A stretch of 20,498 nucleotides of DNA from CAYOEJ01 sp964403015 (GCA_964403015.1 CAYOEJ010000027.1:1-20498); one strand, 5' to 3'. Numbered from the stretch's first letter, positions 6,712 through 15,302 are shown. Numbers and translations are program-made. The notes: a model not told the origin generated them from the letters alone.

Positions 6712-8415
6712 ATGGATCTGCATCACCTTCGCCAGGATCTCACCGCGTACACCCGTGAGACCATCGCCGCCCGCCTTGGGCACAGCGCCCTCGCGGCGCT
6801 CGATCGCGATATCGCAGTTCCCGCTTCTCTTGCGGCGCGTTCATCAAGCGAACCGGTCGCGCTGCTCACCAGATTGTTTTGGCTGGGCGAAACACTCACC
6901 GACGACGAACTGGCCCGCGCGCTTCCAGTCTTCCTTACCGGGCGCGTCACCATCGACGACGTTCCCATAGTGGCTGGCTGCCCTCTGCTCTCAAGGGACG
7001 ACGACGGTTGGCGCGCAGGTTTTCAGATTGTTCCCTTTACTTCGGATTCCGGAGAGACTGGCGAGAACTCGGGTACTGATAACGCCGGCTCGTTCGAGTT
7101 TGGTTTGGTGGTTGACGAGTCGAGTTCCCTCGCGAATTCGACCGGGAGCGACGCCGGCACGCTCTGGTTCGCCTCGGATCTCGGATCCCTCCAAGGCGCC
7201 CGACACGGGGAACATCACGTAATGGGCGTTGGTGGAGCATCGCGCACGCTCGCCTCACTCGCTCGCTACGAGCGGGGCCAGTCGGTCTTTGATCTTGGCA
7301 CCGGATGCGGGGTCCATGCCATTGTGGCAGCGAGCCGCGGTGCACAGGCAACAGCGAGTGATATTTCTCTGCGCGCGCTGGAATTCGCGAAGTTCAATGC
7401 GGAGCTCAACGGGGTCTTCGTGGACGTTCGGGAAGGATCGCTGTTCGCGCCGGTGGAAGGCGAGCAGTTCGACGTCGTCGTCTCCAACCCGCCCTTCGTC
7501 ATCACGCCAGGTGCGGTACGAGACGTTCTGGGGACAATGGAGTATCGCGACGGAGGCGAGGCGGGTGACTCTCTCGCGAAGTCCGTGGTGCGCGATGTGG
7601 AACGGCACCTGCGACCCGGAGGTCGGGCATGGATGCTGAGCAACTGGGAAATTCCCGTACCCAAAGAAGCCCAGCTGGCGCCGCCATGGTTCGCGCACCC
7701 CCAGCAGTGGCTCGAGGGAACGGGGTTGGACGCAATGGTGATTCAACGCGAGCACATTGGGGCGGAGCAGTATGTGGAAATGTGGCTGCGAGATGGAGGT
7801 CTGCGCCCTGGAGACGCGGACTTCGCGCGCACATATGCCGCATGGCTTAACGACTTTCGTGCGCGGTCCGTGTCGGCAGTCGGTTTTGGATACCTGCTCC
7901 TTGGAACCGCGCGGCAGCTTAGCGAAACAGAGACCCCGCAGCGGCTGGGGGAATTACAAGCGACGCAGCAGTCGGGCGAAGCTGAAATCTCGTCACCGTT
8001 AGCTGAGCGCGCGCCCGCCCGAATGTTCCAAGAACTTCGCGGCGCAGCGCCTGAGAACTTGGCGGCCTACTTTGAACCAATCTGGGAGAGCCGATACCTC
8101 GTCGATAGTCCGGAGGCCCTGCTAGATGCGCGTCTGGTGCAAGCGGACCTCACCGAACACCGCTTTTACATGCCGGGCGAGGAAGAACCTTGGCTGATCA
8201 AGTTCACTCAGCTCACGGGATTCGGCGAAGAAGTTCAAGCCGATACCGCGCTCGCGGGTTTCGTCTCGGTGTGCGATGGGGATTTAACCGTTGGTCAGAT
8301 CATCGGTGCTTTAGCCCAGTTGCTTGGAGCTGAGGACACCGAGCTGCGAGACCGCACAATCCCACGTGTGATCGAGATGATTCGGTTTGGAATGCTCACG
8401 GTTCTTGAGGACTAA
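6712..8415 (+). CDS. Class I SAM-dependent methyltransferase (small-MTase domain with N- and C-terminal extensions)
   Basis: 567 residues from ATG 6712, preferred because GGAAGA (6697-6702) is well spaced from it; ATG 6703 adds three residues and is too close to that site. Numbering here is from 6703. An N-terminal helical domain (about 1-100) precedes the methyltransferase core: motif I FDLGTGCGVH (Asp197-Gly203), motif II-like ASDIS, and motif IV SNPPF (Asn262-Phe265). The (N/D)PP(F/Y) signature points to methylation of a planar nitrogen (adenine, guanine or glutamine side chain), as in RsmC, TrmN6 or PrmC types. A long C-terminal region (about 330-570) is not part of the catalytic core. 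From memory, such actinobacterial proteins carry DUF7059 and DUF7782 flanking domains. The substrate is not known to me. It is divergent from the helicase with about 33 bp between starts, so the two share a promoter region. Confidence 0.85.
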   Translation: MDLHHLRQDLTAYTRETIAARLGHSALAALDRDIAVPASLAARSSSEPVALLTRLFWLGETLTDDELARALPVFLTGRVTIDDVPIVAGCPLLSRDDDGWRAGFQIVPFTSDSGETGENSGTDNAGSFEFGLVVDESSSLANSTGSDAGTLWFASDLGSLQGARHGEHHVMGVGGASRTLASLARYERGQSVFDLGTGCGVHAIVAASRGAQATASDISLRALEFAKFNAELNGVFVDVREGSLFAPVEGEQFDVVVSNPPFVITPGAVRDVLGTMEYRDGGEAGDSLAKSVVRDVERHLRPGGRAWMLSNWEIPVPKEAQLAPPWFAHPQQWLEGTGLDAMVIQREHIGAEQYVEMWLRDGGLRPGDADFARTYAAWLNDFRARSVSAVGFGYLLLGTARQLSETETPQRLGELQATQQSGEAEISSPLAERAPARMFQELRGAAPENLAAYFEPIWESRYLVDSPEALLDARLVQADLTEHRFYMPGEEEPWLIKFTQLTGFGEEVQADTALAGFVSVCDGDLTVGQIIGALAQLLGAEDTELRDRTIPRVIEMIRFGMLTVLED

Positions 8416-8569
8416 GGCCGGCAAATTCTGGCTCGTAAACCGATCGAGATAATAGGCGAAACTTGTCCACGGATAGAAGACGGCTGGACACGATGACGGA
8501 TGCATGCCCTATGGTGTGGAACAGAAAGTGTGCCACGTGCCGCGTTTAGCAAAAGTTTCATCGTCATGT

Positions 8570-8585
8570 ATCGTTTGCAAACGAT
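8570..8585. promoter_or_regulatory. Perfect 16-bp palindrome upstream of topA (operator candidate)
   Basis: ATCGTTTGCAAACGAT is a perfect 16-bp inverted repeat, 45 bp before the topA start, within a 215-bp non-coding stretch (8416-8630) that otherwise shows no gene. A further ATCGT copy lies 10 bp upstream (8560-8564). A weak promoter, TTTAGC (8545-8550) and TATCGT (8569-8574) 18 bp apart, would place the palindrome across the -10 box and start point, a standard repressor position. I do not recognise the regulator. Confidence 0.45.
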
Positions 8586-8630
8586 GGCTGCCGGCCGCGA
8601 GCCATGTGTTTCTATATATAAGGAAGTAAT

Positions 8631-11420
8631 GTGACGAAGCTTGTCATTGTCGAGTCTCCTGCCAAGGCGCGTACGATCGCCAACTATTTGGGGCCGGAGT
8701 ACGTCGTCGAGGCGAGTATCGGCCACATCCGAGACTTGCCTAAACCCTCCGATCTGCCTGCGGACATGAAGAAGGGTCCCTACGGCCAGTTCGCGGTCAA
8801 CATCGAGGACGACTTCGACCCGTACTACGTGGTGAACCCGGATAAGAAAAAGAAGGTCACCGAACTCCGCTCGGCCATGAAGAGCGCCGACGAACTCTAT
8901 CTCGCAACCGATGAGGACCGCGAGGGTGAGGCCATCGCATGGCACCTGCTCGAAGTGCTCAAGCCAAAGATTCCGGTCAAGCGCATGGTGTTCCACGAAA
9001 TCACCAAGGAAGCTATCGCCCGCGCACTTGAGAACACTCGAGATCTCGATACCCAGCTTGTAGACGCTCAGGAATCGCGCCGAATTCTTGACCGCCTTGT
9101 TGGCTACGAAGTCTCTCCGCTGCTGTGGCGAAAGGTCGCACCGAGCCTTTCTGCCGGCCGCGTCCAATCCGTCACCACCCGTCTCGTGGTGGAACGCGAG
9201 CGCGAGCGCATGGCTTTTGTTCCGGCGTCGTACTGGGACGTTACGGTCACGCTCGCCAAGGGCAGCGACGACTTTACTGCGAAGCTGGTTTCGGTCGACG
9301 ACGCGCGAATCGCCACCGGCAAGGATTTCGACGACGCCGGTCAGCTCAAGTCGAAGCCGGTCAAGGACGGTGTTCGCACGCTCACCGGAGATGATGCGAA
9401 AGCGATTGCTGACAAGCTCGGTTCGGGGGAGGCGAGCGTGGTGTCGGTCGAGACGAAACCCTACCGTCGTCGTCCCGCAGCGCCCTTCACCACGTCAACG
9501 CTGCAGCAGGAGGCGTCACGCAAGCTCCGCATGAATTCTCGTGACACGATGCGAGTGGCCCAGTCGCTGTACGAAAACGGTTTTATCACCTACATGCGTA
9601 CCGACTCGGTGAACCTATCGGCGCAAGCTATTGATGCTGCTCGTAAGCAGATCAAGGAGCTCTACGGCGCTGTGAGCCTGCCGGAAAAGGCACGTATTTA
9701 CTCGTCGAAGTCCAAGGGCGCTCAAGAAGCTCACGAGGCCATCCGTCCCGCCGGAGATTCCTTCCGTACGCCTCAGCAAGTTGCCTCCCAGCTGCGCGGC
9801 CGCGAATTTCAGCTGTATGAATTGATCTGGAAGCGCACGGTTGCCTCGCAGATGGCGGACGCTACGGGTTCGACTGCCTCGGTACGTCTCCACGCCGATC
9901 TTGATGGCGCTGGTGGCGCGTCGGAAGCAACTCTTGGCGCATCCGGAACGATCATTACCTTCCCCGGCTTCCTGGCCGCCTACGAAGAGGGCAAGGATAA
10001 GAAGCGCTACGAGGAGCAGGCAGAATCGCGTCTGCCCGATCTGGCAGAAGGCGAGATGGTCGATAGCCGCGAAGCCAAGGCCGAAGGGCACGAAACCGCG
10101 CCGCCGCCGCGCTATACGGAAGCCTCGCTGGTCAAGACTCTTGAGGAGAAAGGCATTGGTCGCCCCTCTACATACGCTGCCACCATCTCCACGATCAGCG
10201 ATCGCGGCTACGTGGAGCGCAAGGGCCAAGCGCTTGTGCCAACATGGCTCGCTTTCTCCGTGGTGCGGCTGCTTGAGGACAATCTCCCAGATCTGGTGGA
10301 CTACGACTTCACCGCCGATATGGAACAGGACCTAGACCGCATTGCCGGCGGTCAAGAGGATCGCGTGGAATACCTGTCCGATTTCTATCGCGGCACCGGC
10401 GAGAAGAAGGGCCTGCGTGAGCAGGTAGGCGGGCTCGGGGATATCGACGCCCGCGCCGTCAACACGATCGAAATCGGCGAGGGCATCAACGTTCGCGTTG
10501 GTCGCTACGGCCCCTACCTTGAAGAGACGACGACGGACGGTTCTGAAGGCAAGCGCGCGTCCGTTCCCACCGACGTCGCGCCAGACGAGCTCACGGTTGA
10601 GCGCGCTCGCGAGATTCTCAATACCGCAATGGATTCTGATCGCTCGCTGGGCAAAGACCCGCAGACCGGTTACGAACTCGTGGTCAAGGATGGCCGCTTC
10701 GGCCCATACATTTCTGAGGTTCTTCCCGACGACGCCGTGCAGCTCACGCCCACCGGCAAGGTCTCGAAGGTCAAGCCCAAGCCGCGAACCGCATCGCTTT
10801 TTAGCTCGATGGATCCTGCCACGGTTACCCTCGAGGACGCCTTGAAGTTGATGTCGCTTCCCCGTGAGGTTGGCGAATCAGGCGGCGAGATGATCACCGC
10901 CCAGAACGGTCGCTATGGTCCGTACATGAAGAAGGGGTCTGACTCGCGCTCGCTTGAGACCGAGGAGCAGATCTTTGACATCACGCTGGAGGAAGCGGAG
11001 AAGATCTTCGCCGAGCCGAAGAAGCGCGGCCAGCGTCAGGCGAAACCGCCGCTTGCGGAGCTGGGCAAGGATCCTGTTTCGGGCGGCACGATTCTCATGA
11101 AGGATGGTCGTTTCGGGCTTTATGTGACAGACGGCGAGACGAATGCCTCCCTTCCACGCAGCGAAGATCCGAACCAGATCACCCCTGAGCGCGCTCAAGA
11201 TTTGCTGGTGCAGCGTCGTTTGAAGATCGCCGAGCAAGGCGGTCCGAAGAAGCGCAATTCCACCAAGCGCACAGTTAAGGCAGGCACACGGAAGACTGCG
11301 GCTAAGAAGACAACCGCCAAGAAGACAACAGCTAAGAAGACCGGGGGAACGAAAGCTTCGGCTAAGCCCTCAACCGCGAAGCCCTCAACAGCGAAGTCCG
11401 CGAGGAGCGCAGCGGAGTAA
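8631..11420 (+). CDS. topA: DNA topoisomerase I (type IA, omega protein)
   Basis: 929 residues. Relaxes negative supercoils by a transient 5'-phosphotyrosine break in one strand. The GTG start is set by AAGGAAG at 8620-8626; an ATG two bases upstream is out of frame and stops at once. The TOPRIM domain begins KLVIVESPAKARTI (Glu8), with the acidic triad in ATDEDREGE (Asp94, Asp96, Glu98). Active-site Tyr321 lies in GFITYMRTDS. EEKGIGRPSTYA is the conserved domain IV/III signature. There are no zinc fingers; instead four actinobacterial C-terminal repeats are visible (GRYGPYLE, DGRFGPYISE, NGRYGPYMKK, DGRFGLYVTD). The last ~50 residues are Lys/Ala/Thr-rich, with 15-bp tandem repeats coding AKKTT and KPSTA, as in actinobacterial TopA tails that aid processivity. 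The stop overlaps tmk by one base. Confidence 0.98.
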   Translation: MTKLVIVESPAKARTIANYLGPEYVVEASIGHIRDLPKPSDLPADMKKGPYGQFAVNIEDDFDPYYVVNPDKKKKVTELRSAMKSADELYLATDEDREGEAIAWHLLEVLKPKIPVKRMVFHEITKEAIARALENTRDLDTQLVDAQESRRILDRLVGYEVSPLLWRKVAPSLSAGRVQSVTTRLVVERERERMAFVPASYWDVTVTLAKGSDDFTAKLVSVDDARIATGKDFDDAGQLKSKPVKDGVRTLTGDDAKAIADKLGSGEASVVSVETKPYRRRPAAPFTTSTLQQEASRKLRMNSRDTMRVAQSLYENGFITYMRTDSVNLSAQAIDAARKQIKELYGAVSLPEKARIYSSKSKGAQEAHEAIRPAGDSFRTPQQVASQLRGREFQLYELIWKRTVASQMADATGSTASVRLHADLDGAGGASEATLGASGTIITFPGFLAAYEEGKDKKRYEEQAESRLPDLAEGEMVDSREAKAEGHETAPPPRYTEASLVKTLEEKGIGRPSTYAATISTISDRGYVERKGQALVPTWLAFSVVRLLEDNLPDLVDYDFTADMEQDLDRIAGGQEDRVEYLSDFYRGTGEKKGLREQVGGLGDIDARAVNTIEIGEGINVRVGRYGPYLEETTTDGSEGKRASVPTDVAPDELTVERAREILNTAMDSDRSLGKDPQTGYELVVKDGRFGPYISEVLPDDAVQLTPTGKVSKVKPKPRTASLFSSMDPATVTLEDALKLMSLPREVGESGGEMITAQNGRYGPYMKKGSDSRSLETEEQIFDITLEEAEKIFAEPKKRGQRQAKPPLAELGKDPVSGGTILMKDGRFGLYVTDGETNASLPRSEDPNQITPERAQDLLVQRRLKIAEQGGPKKRNSTKRTVKAGTRKTAAKKTTAKKTTAKKTGGTKASAKPSTAKPSTAKSARSAAE

Positions 11421-12073
11421 TGAGCGGACTCTTCATCTCCTTTGAAGGCGGGGACGGCTCGGGCAAGTCCACTCAGGCATATGAGCTTGCTCGTTGGCTT
11501 GAGAGCCGGCGCCTTGATGTGGTGCTCACGCGCGAACCGGGTGGAACCGAGCTCGGCGCGCAGATTCGCGAGCTCCTCCTTCATGGTGATGATGTTGCGC
11601 CGCGCGCCGAGGCTCTGCTTTTTGCCGCGGACAGGGCGCATCACGTGGTCTCCAAAATCCGACCTGCTCTTGAGCGCGGAGCCGTGGTGATTGGGGATCG
11701 TTACCTCGATTCGTCGGTGGCCTATCAGGGTGCATCCCGCGATCTGGGCACCGAGGAGGTCCGGGCGTTGTCGATGTGGGCGGTGGAGGAGCTCCTTCCC
11801 GAGCTGACGATTCTTGTGGACATCCCTGCAGATGAGGCCGCGAAGCGGGTGGGCAAGGTCCAAGATCGCCTCGAATCCGAGGGGCGGACGTTCCATGAAC
11901 GTGTGCGAGAGCAGTATCTCGAGATTGCCAAGAAGGATAGCGACCGATTCGTGATTGTTGACGGGAATCGCTCGATCGCCGAAATCTCCGCTGATGTTCG
12001 TACGATTGTCGAACCGTTCATCGAGCGTCTTCAGAACGCGGAGCCGACCAGCGATCGGACGAGTACGCCATGA
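11420..12073 (+). CDS. tmk: Thymidylate kinase
   Basis: 217 residues, usual size. Phosphorylates dTMP to dTDP with ATP, the essential last specific step to dTTP. P-loop FEGGDGSGKST at about residues 8-18 (Lys16), the DRX-type LTREPGGTELG segment, GDRYLDSSVAYQG for nucleoside binding, and a lid-like stretch near RVGKVQDRLESEG. The ATG shares its A with the topA stop (TAATG), and its stop overlaps holB as ATGA. This makes topA-tmk-holB one translationally coupled unit; tmk-holB pairing is common across bacteria. Confidence 0.97.
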   Translation: MSGLFISFEGGDGSGKSTQAYELARWLESRRLDVVLTREPGGTELGAQIRELLLHGDDVAPRAEALLFAADRAHHVVSKIRPALERGAVVIGDRYLDSSVAYQGASRDLGTEEVRALSMWAVEELLPELTILVDIPADEAAKRVGKVQDRLESEGRTFHERVREQYLEIAKKDSDRFVIVDGNRSIAEISADVRTIVEPFIERLQNAEPTSDRTSTP

Positions 12074-13269
12074 GCATCTTCGCGGAGCTCGTTGGCCAAG
12101 ACTCTGCCGTGGTTGAGCTGCAGCGGGCGGCCAATGCTGCACGCGACATGCGAGCGGGCGGGGAGAATGCCTCCGCCATGAGCCACGCGTGGCTGTTTAC
12201 CGGGCCGCCGGGATCTGGCCGGTCGCTGGCCGCTAAGACTCTAGCCGGAGCGCTCCTGTGCTCGGGGCCCGTTGCGGGATGCGGTGAATGCCCCGAATGT
12301 AAGGCCGCCCTTGCGGACAACCATCCAGATATCACGTTGGTGACCACGGAACTTGTCACGATTACGGCCGATGAAGTGCGCGAGTACGTCTCGCGGTCCT
12401 ACGTTGCGCCATCTTCGGGCAAGTGGCGGATCTTCATTATTGAAGACGCGGATCGCATGCAGGCCCGCACCACGAACGTTCTTCTCAAAGCTATCGAAGA
12501 GCCCGGCCCCCGTACCGTCTGGATGCTCTGTACTGCCGCGGCTGCCGATGTCCTGCCAACGATCCTTTCGCGCTGTCGCAACGTTAATCTCGTAACGCCG
12601 GACTCCGGCGTCGTCGCTGATCTTCTCGTCAATCGCGACGGCGTAGATCCTGAAGTAGCGCGCGTGGCCGCACAGGCGGCGCAGTCGCACGTGGGAGTTG
12701 CACGAGCTCTCGCCACGGATCCGGAAGCGGCGTCAATCCGCAAGAAAACCCTCGATGCGCTTGTGAGTGTGCGGGGTGTGGGCGACGCGGTCATGGCGGC
12801 GGCGCTCTTTAACGACGCGGATGCGATGAAAGGCAAGTCGGGTTCGGCGGGAAAGAAATCGAAGAAGAGTTCTGACGACGACGATCGGGCGCGCGCCGAG
12901 CAGGAACGCAGGATGGATGCGTTGGGGCTCGATTCGAGTGCGAGAATTCCGGCGTCGGTACGAAGCCAACTCAAGGATTCGACGGATGCGGCCAAGCGTC
13001 GTGAGACTCGTCAGCAACGTGACATGCTCGATCGCGAAATGATTTACATGCTCTCGTTCTTTAGGGACGTACTTGTGAGCCAAGTGGGTTCGGATGTTGA
13101 GTTCATCAATGCGGACTATGCCGGTCACATTCAGCGGATTGCCTCAGAAACGAACGTGCGCCAGACCCTCGCACGGATGGATGCAATCGCCGAGGCAAGG
13201 CAAAGGCTGAAGGGGAACGTTGCAGCTCAGCTGGTACTTGAATCGGTGCTGATCACCCTTCGCCCGTAG
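12070..13269 (+). CDS. holB: DNA polymerase III delta' subunit (clamp loader)
   Basis: 399 residues. Clamp-loader subunit that works with the gamma/tau and delta subunits to load the beta sliding clamp. AAA+ fold: MSIFAELVGQDSAV at the start; Walker A-like GPPGSGRS with Arg in place of Lys, which is expected since delta' need not hydrolyse ATP; a zinc module CGECPECK (with an upstream Cys); IIEDADRM at the Walker B position; KAIEEPGPRTVWMLC; and the SRC motif in ILSRCRNV. A Lys/Ser/Asp-rich insertion (GKKSKKSSDDDDRARAEQE) separates the AAA+ part from the C-terminal collar domain and looks like a disordered linker. No clear terminator follows; the next gene has its own promoter candidate. Confidence 0.95.
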   Translation: MSIFAELVGQDSAVVELQRAANAARDMRAGGENASAMSHAWLFTGPPGSGRSLAAKTLAGALLCSGPVAGCGECPECKAALADNHPDITLVTTELVTITADEVREYVSRSYVAPSSGKWRIFIIEDADRMQARTTNVLLKAIEEPGPRTVWMLCTAAAADVLPTILSRCRNVNLVTPDSGVVADLLVNRDGVDPEVARVAAQAAQSHVGVARALATDPEAASIRKKTLDALVSVRGVGDAVMAAALFNDADAMKGKSGSAGKKSKKSSDDDDRARAEQERRMDALGLDSSARIPASVRSQLKDSTDAAKRRETRQQRDMLDREMIYMLSFFRDVLVSQVGSDVEFINADYAGHIQRIASETNVRQTLARMDAIAEARQRLKGNVAAQLVLESVLITLRP

Positions 13270-13317
13270 CCCTTGTAGTTCTCCACATTCTCGCTAGCTG
13301 GAAACCCTTCCCCAAAC

Positions 13318-13345
13318 TTTGGCCTGTATGTGCATCTGATATATC
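13318..13345 (+). promoter_or_regulatory. Promoter candidate for the secreted hydrolase gene
   Basis: TTTGGC (13318-13323) and TATATC (13340-13345) are 16 bp apart. Transcription would start near 13352, just after the upstream in-frame GTG 13330 and ATG 13348, which supports GTG 13366 as the true start. Boxes match the consensus only moderately. Confidence 0.4.
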
Positions 13346-13365
13346 GCATGACATACGGTGGCCTT

Positions 13366-14988
13366 GTGAAGAAGACAAAAGTTTCAGCCATGGTCCTTGC
13401 GCTCGGAGTTGCCCTGGCCGCCTGTGCCTCGGGTACGAACGAGGTATCTAAGGTCGGAGACGATGAGACCACCGTGTCGGTGAACCCATCCCCGAGTGGC
13501 GATCCGACGCCAAATGATCCGACCCCCGAGGATCCCGATACGGGTTCAGGCATACCGATTGACGCTCCAATGCCCGAGATCCCCGAGGGCATGGATGTCT
13601 TCTACACCCAAAGCGTTGATTGGGAAGAGTGTGGCAACAACGAGTGCGCTGAATTTGAGGTGCCGCTCGATTACAACGATCCAGACGGCAAGACCATCAC
13701 GATCGCTGCGCAGAAGCACAGTGCAGATGTCGAGAAGCTCGGTAGTCTGCTCGTCAATCCTGGTGGTCCGGGTGGATCCGGCCAAGATATGGCCTCCAAC
13801 GCGAACTACTACTTCAATGAAAACATCACCGCGAATTTCGACATCATTGGGTTTGACCCTCGCGGAGTCGGCGAGTCTTCACCGGTAGATTGCTTGCCAG
13901 ACGAAGAGTTAGCCACCCTTCTTGAGAAGACGTATCCCGATACCGATGAGGGCGAAGCGGAATCGAAGAAGGACGTGGATGCAGTTATCGCTGGTTGCGA
14001 AGAGCGTTCGGGTGAACTTCTCCCGTACGTGGGTACCAGAGAAGCAGCTCAAGATATGGATGTCATGCGACACGTGCTTGGCGATCCCAAGCTCTATTAC
14101 GTCGGTTTCTCCTACGGTACGCAGCTTGGTGGCATGTATGCGGAGCTCTTCCCGGAGAACGTCGGCCGCCTCATTCTTGATGGTGCGGTAGACATTTCGG
14201 TGTCGGACTTTGACCAGAATCTGTCCCAGCTGCAAGGCTTTGAACTTGCGACGGACAACTACCTCAAGCACTGCATCAGTTCAGACGATGACTGCCCGTT
14301 TGACGGCACGCTTGAAGAAGCGCGCGCAGAGCTCACCAAGATGTTCGAAGACGTCGAAGAGAACCCGATTCCAACCTCAGATCCAGATCGTCCGCTGACA
14401 GCCGGTGGTCTCATGTATGGATTCATTACTCCTCTGTATGACCACACCACGTGGCCGTTCCTCACCATCGCGCTCAATGGTGTGCTTGAGGAGGAGGACG
14501 GGTCTATGTTCCAGTTCCTGTTTGATACCTATACCGGGCGGACAGCTGACGGGAGCTTTGCGAACAACATGATGGAAGCTAATTGGGCCATCAACTGCGC
14601 AGATTCGGTGATCGAGGGAACTGAAGACGATTGGGAAAAGCTTTCCGATCAGATGGAAGAGGAAGCGCCGCTATTTGGCCCTTTGATGGGTTACTCCCAG
14701 TACATGTGTGCCGAATGGCCCGCAAATAACGAGGATCCAGTGAAGGCTTTCGTGGCCGAGGGTTCTGACCCCATCGTGGTCGTGGGAACTACTGGCGATC
14801 CGGCTACCCCCTATGCTTGGTCTGAAGCATTCGCCAAGCAGATGGATAACGCTGTGCTCGTAACGTGGGAAGGCGAAGGCCACACGGCATATGGCCGTGC
14901 TGGCGATTGCATTACCGATCCGCTCGATGATTACCTTCTGAACGGAACCGTCCCGCAAGACGGCCTCACGTGCGGAGCGGATGAGTAA
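13366..14988 (+). CDS. Secreted alpha/beta-hydrolase lipoprotein, TAP/S33 peptidase family
   Basis: 540 residues from GTG 13366, which has GGTGG just upstream; GTG 13330 or ATG 13348 would only lengthen the N-terminus. Lipoprotein signal: KK-containing n-region, hydrophobic VSAMVLALGVALAAC with lipobox LAAC (Cys20). A Pro/Asp/Thr-rich linker (about 38-65) probably spans the wall. The hydrolase core shows the oxyanion segment NPGGPGGSG, FDPRGVGESSP, nucleophile GFSYGT (Ser249), Asp478 in TTGDPATP and His506 in GEGHTAYG, completing the Ser-Asp-His triad. The C-terminal region is the TAP-like type. Relatives are tripeptidyl aminopeptidases of Streptomyces and mycobacterial CaeA/Hip1, which act on peptides or envelope esters outside the cell. 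The substrate here cannot be read from sequence. It appears to be monocistronic. Confidence 0.92.
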   Translation: MKKTKVSAMVLALGVALAACASGTNEVSKVGDDETTVSVNPSPSGDPTPNDPTPEDPDTGSGIPIDAPMPEIPEGMDVFYTQSVDWEECGNNECAEFEVPLDYNDPDGKTITIAAQKHSADVEKLGSLLVNPGGPGGSGQDMASNANYYFNENITANFDIIGFDPRGVGESSPVDCLPDEELATLLEKTYPDTDEGEAESKKDVDAVIAGCEERSGELLPYVGTREAAQDMDVMRHVLGDPKLYYVGFSYGTQLGGMYAELFPENVGRLILDGAVDISVSDFDQNLSQLQGFELATDNYLKHCISSDDDCPFDGTLEEARAELTKMFEDVEENPIPTSDPDRPLTAGGLMYGFITPLYDHTTWPFLTIALNGVLEEEDGSMFQFLFDTYTGRTADGSFANNMMEANWAINCADSVIEGTEDDWEKLSDQMEEEAPLFGPLMGYSQYMCAEWPANNEDPVKAFVAEGSDPIVVVGTTGDPATPYAWSEAFAKQMDNAVLVTWEGEGHTAYGRAGDCITDPLDDYLLNGTVPQDGLTCGADE

Positions 14989-15036
14989 TCGGGGTTGTGA
15001 TATTCGCCGGAGATAGGACTTTGCAGCGGTATCCAT

Positions 15037-15066
15037 TTGAATTGTGCCCATGTAGTTGGATAAATT
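15037..15066 (+). promoter_or_regulatory. tRNA-Thr promoter candidate
   Basis: TTGAAT (15037-15042) and TAAATT (15061-15066) are separated by 18 bp, giving a start near 15073 and a short 5' leader before the mature tRNA at 15085. The pair is flanked by a 9-bp inverted repeat (15019-15027 and 15073-15081). Confidence 0.5.
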
Positions 15067-15084
15067 AGGGAAGCTGCAAAGCAG

Positions 15085-15157
15085 GCCGCCTTAGCTCAGT
15101 CGGCAGAGCGTCTCACTCGTAATGAGAAGGTCGTGGGTTCGATTCCCACAGGCGGCT
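15085..15157 (+). tRNA. tRNA-Thr (anticodon CGT)
   Basis: A full cloverleaf can be folded by hand. Acceptor GCCGCCT (15085-15091) pairs with AGGCGGC (15150-15156), with discriminator T at 15157. D arm GCTC/GAGC. Anticodon stem TCTCA/TGAGA with loop CTCGTAA, placing anticodon CGT at 15118-15120. T arm GTGGG/CCCAC with loop TTCGATT. It reads ACG threonine codons. CCA is not encoded, as is common in actinobacteria, and is added after transcription. The gene stands alone between the hydrolase and the MerR gene. Confidence 0.97.
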
Positions 15158-15165
15158 CAAAAGGG

Positions 15166-15213
15166 AAACTCCCGCACCCACAAGTAAAAGTGGGCGCGGG
15201 AGTTTTTGTTTTC
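15166..15213 (+). terminator. Rho-independent terminator after tRNA-Thr
   Basis: Arms AAACTCCCGCACCCAC (15166-15181) and GTGGGCGCGGGAGTTT (15190-15205) pair over 16 bp with one mismatch around an 8-nt loop, and the tail is TTTTTGTTTT-like. It begins 9 bases after the tRNA. Confidence 0.93.
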
Positions 15214-15265
15214 CGGACAGCCCCTCTAGGAGAAGCAGGGTCTAGACTTGCCACAACGCTCAGAC

Positions 15266-15287
15266 TTGACCCTGACGCGACGTGAGG
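15266..15287 (+). promoter_or_regulatory. MerR-type operator with overlapping -35 box
   Basis: TTGACC (15266-15271) runs into CCTGACGCGACGTGAGG (15271-15287), an imperfect palindrome with arms CCTnACG and CGTnAGG. This is the style of site bound by MerR/TipA-type regulators. It lies 15 bases before the MerR start, so autoregulation is likely. I do not see a good -10 box at the usual 19-bp spacing, which leaves the promoter geometry open. Confidence 0.5.
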
Positions 15288-15302
15288 ATGGAGGCTAGAG
15301 CT

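Noticed and set aside
11290..11395. 15-bp repeats at the end of topA as a mobile or regulatory repeat
   Set aside because: They code the AKKTT and KPSTA runs of the Lys-rich tail common to actinobacterial topoisomerase I.
12070..13269. HolB Walker A with Arg instead of Lys as a loss-of-function sign
   Set aside because: Delta' is normally a non-hydrolysing clamp-loader subunit, and GSGRS is, as I recall, usual in actinobacterial forms.
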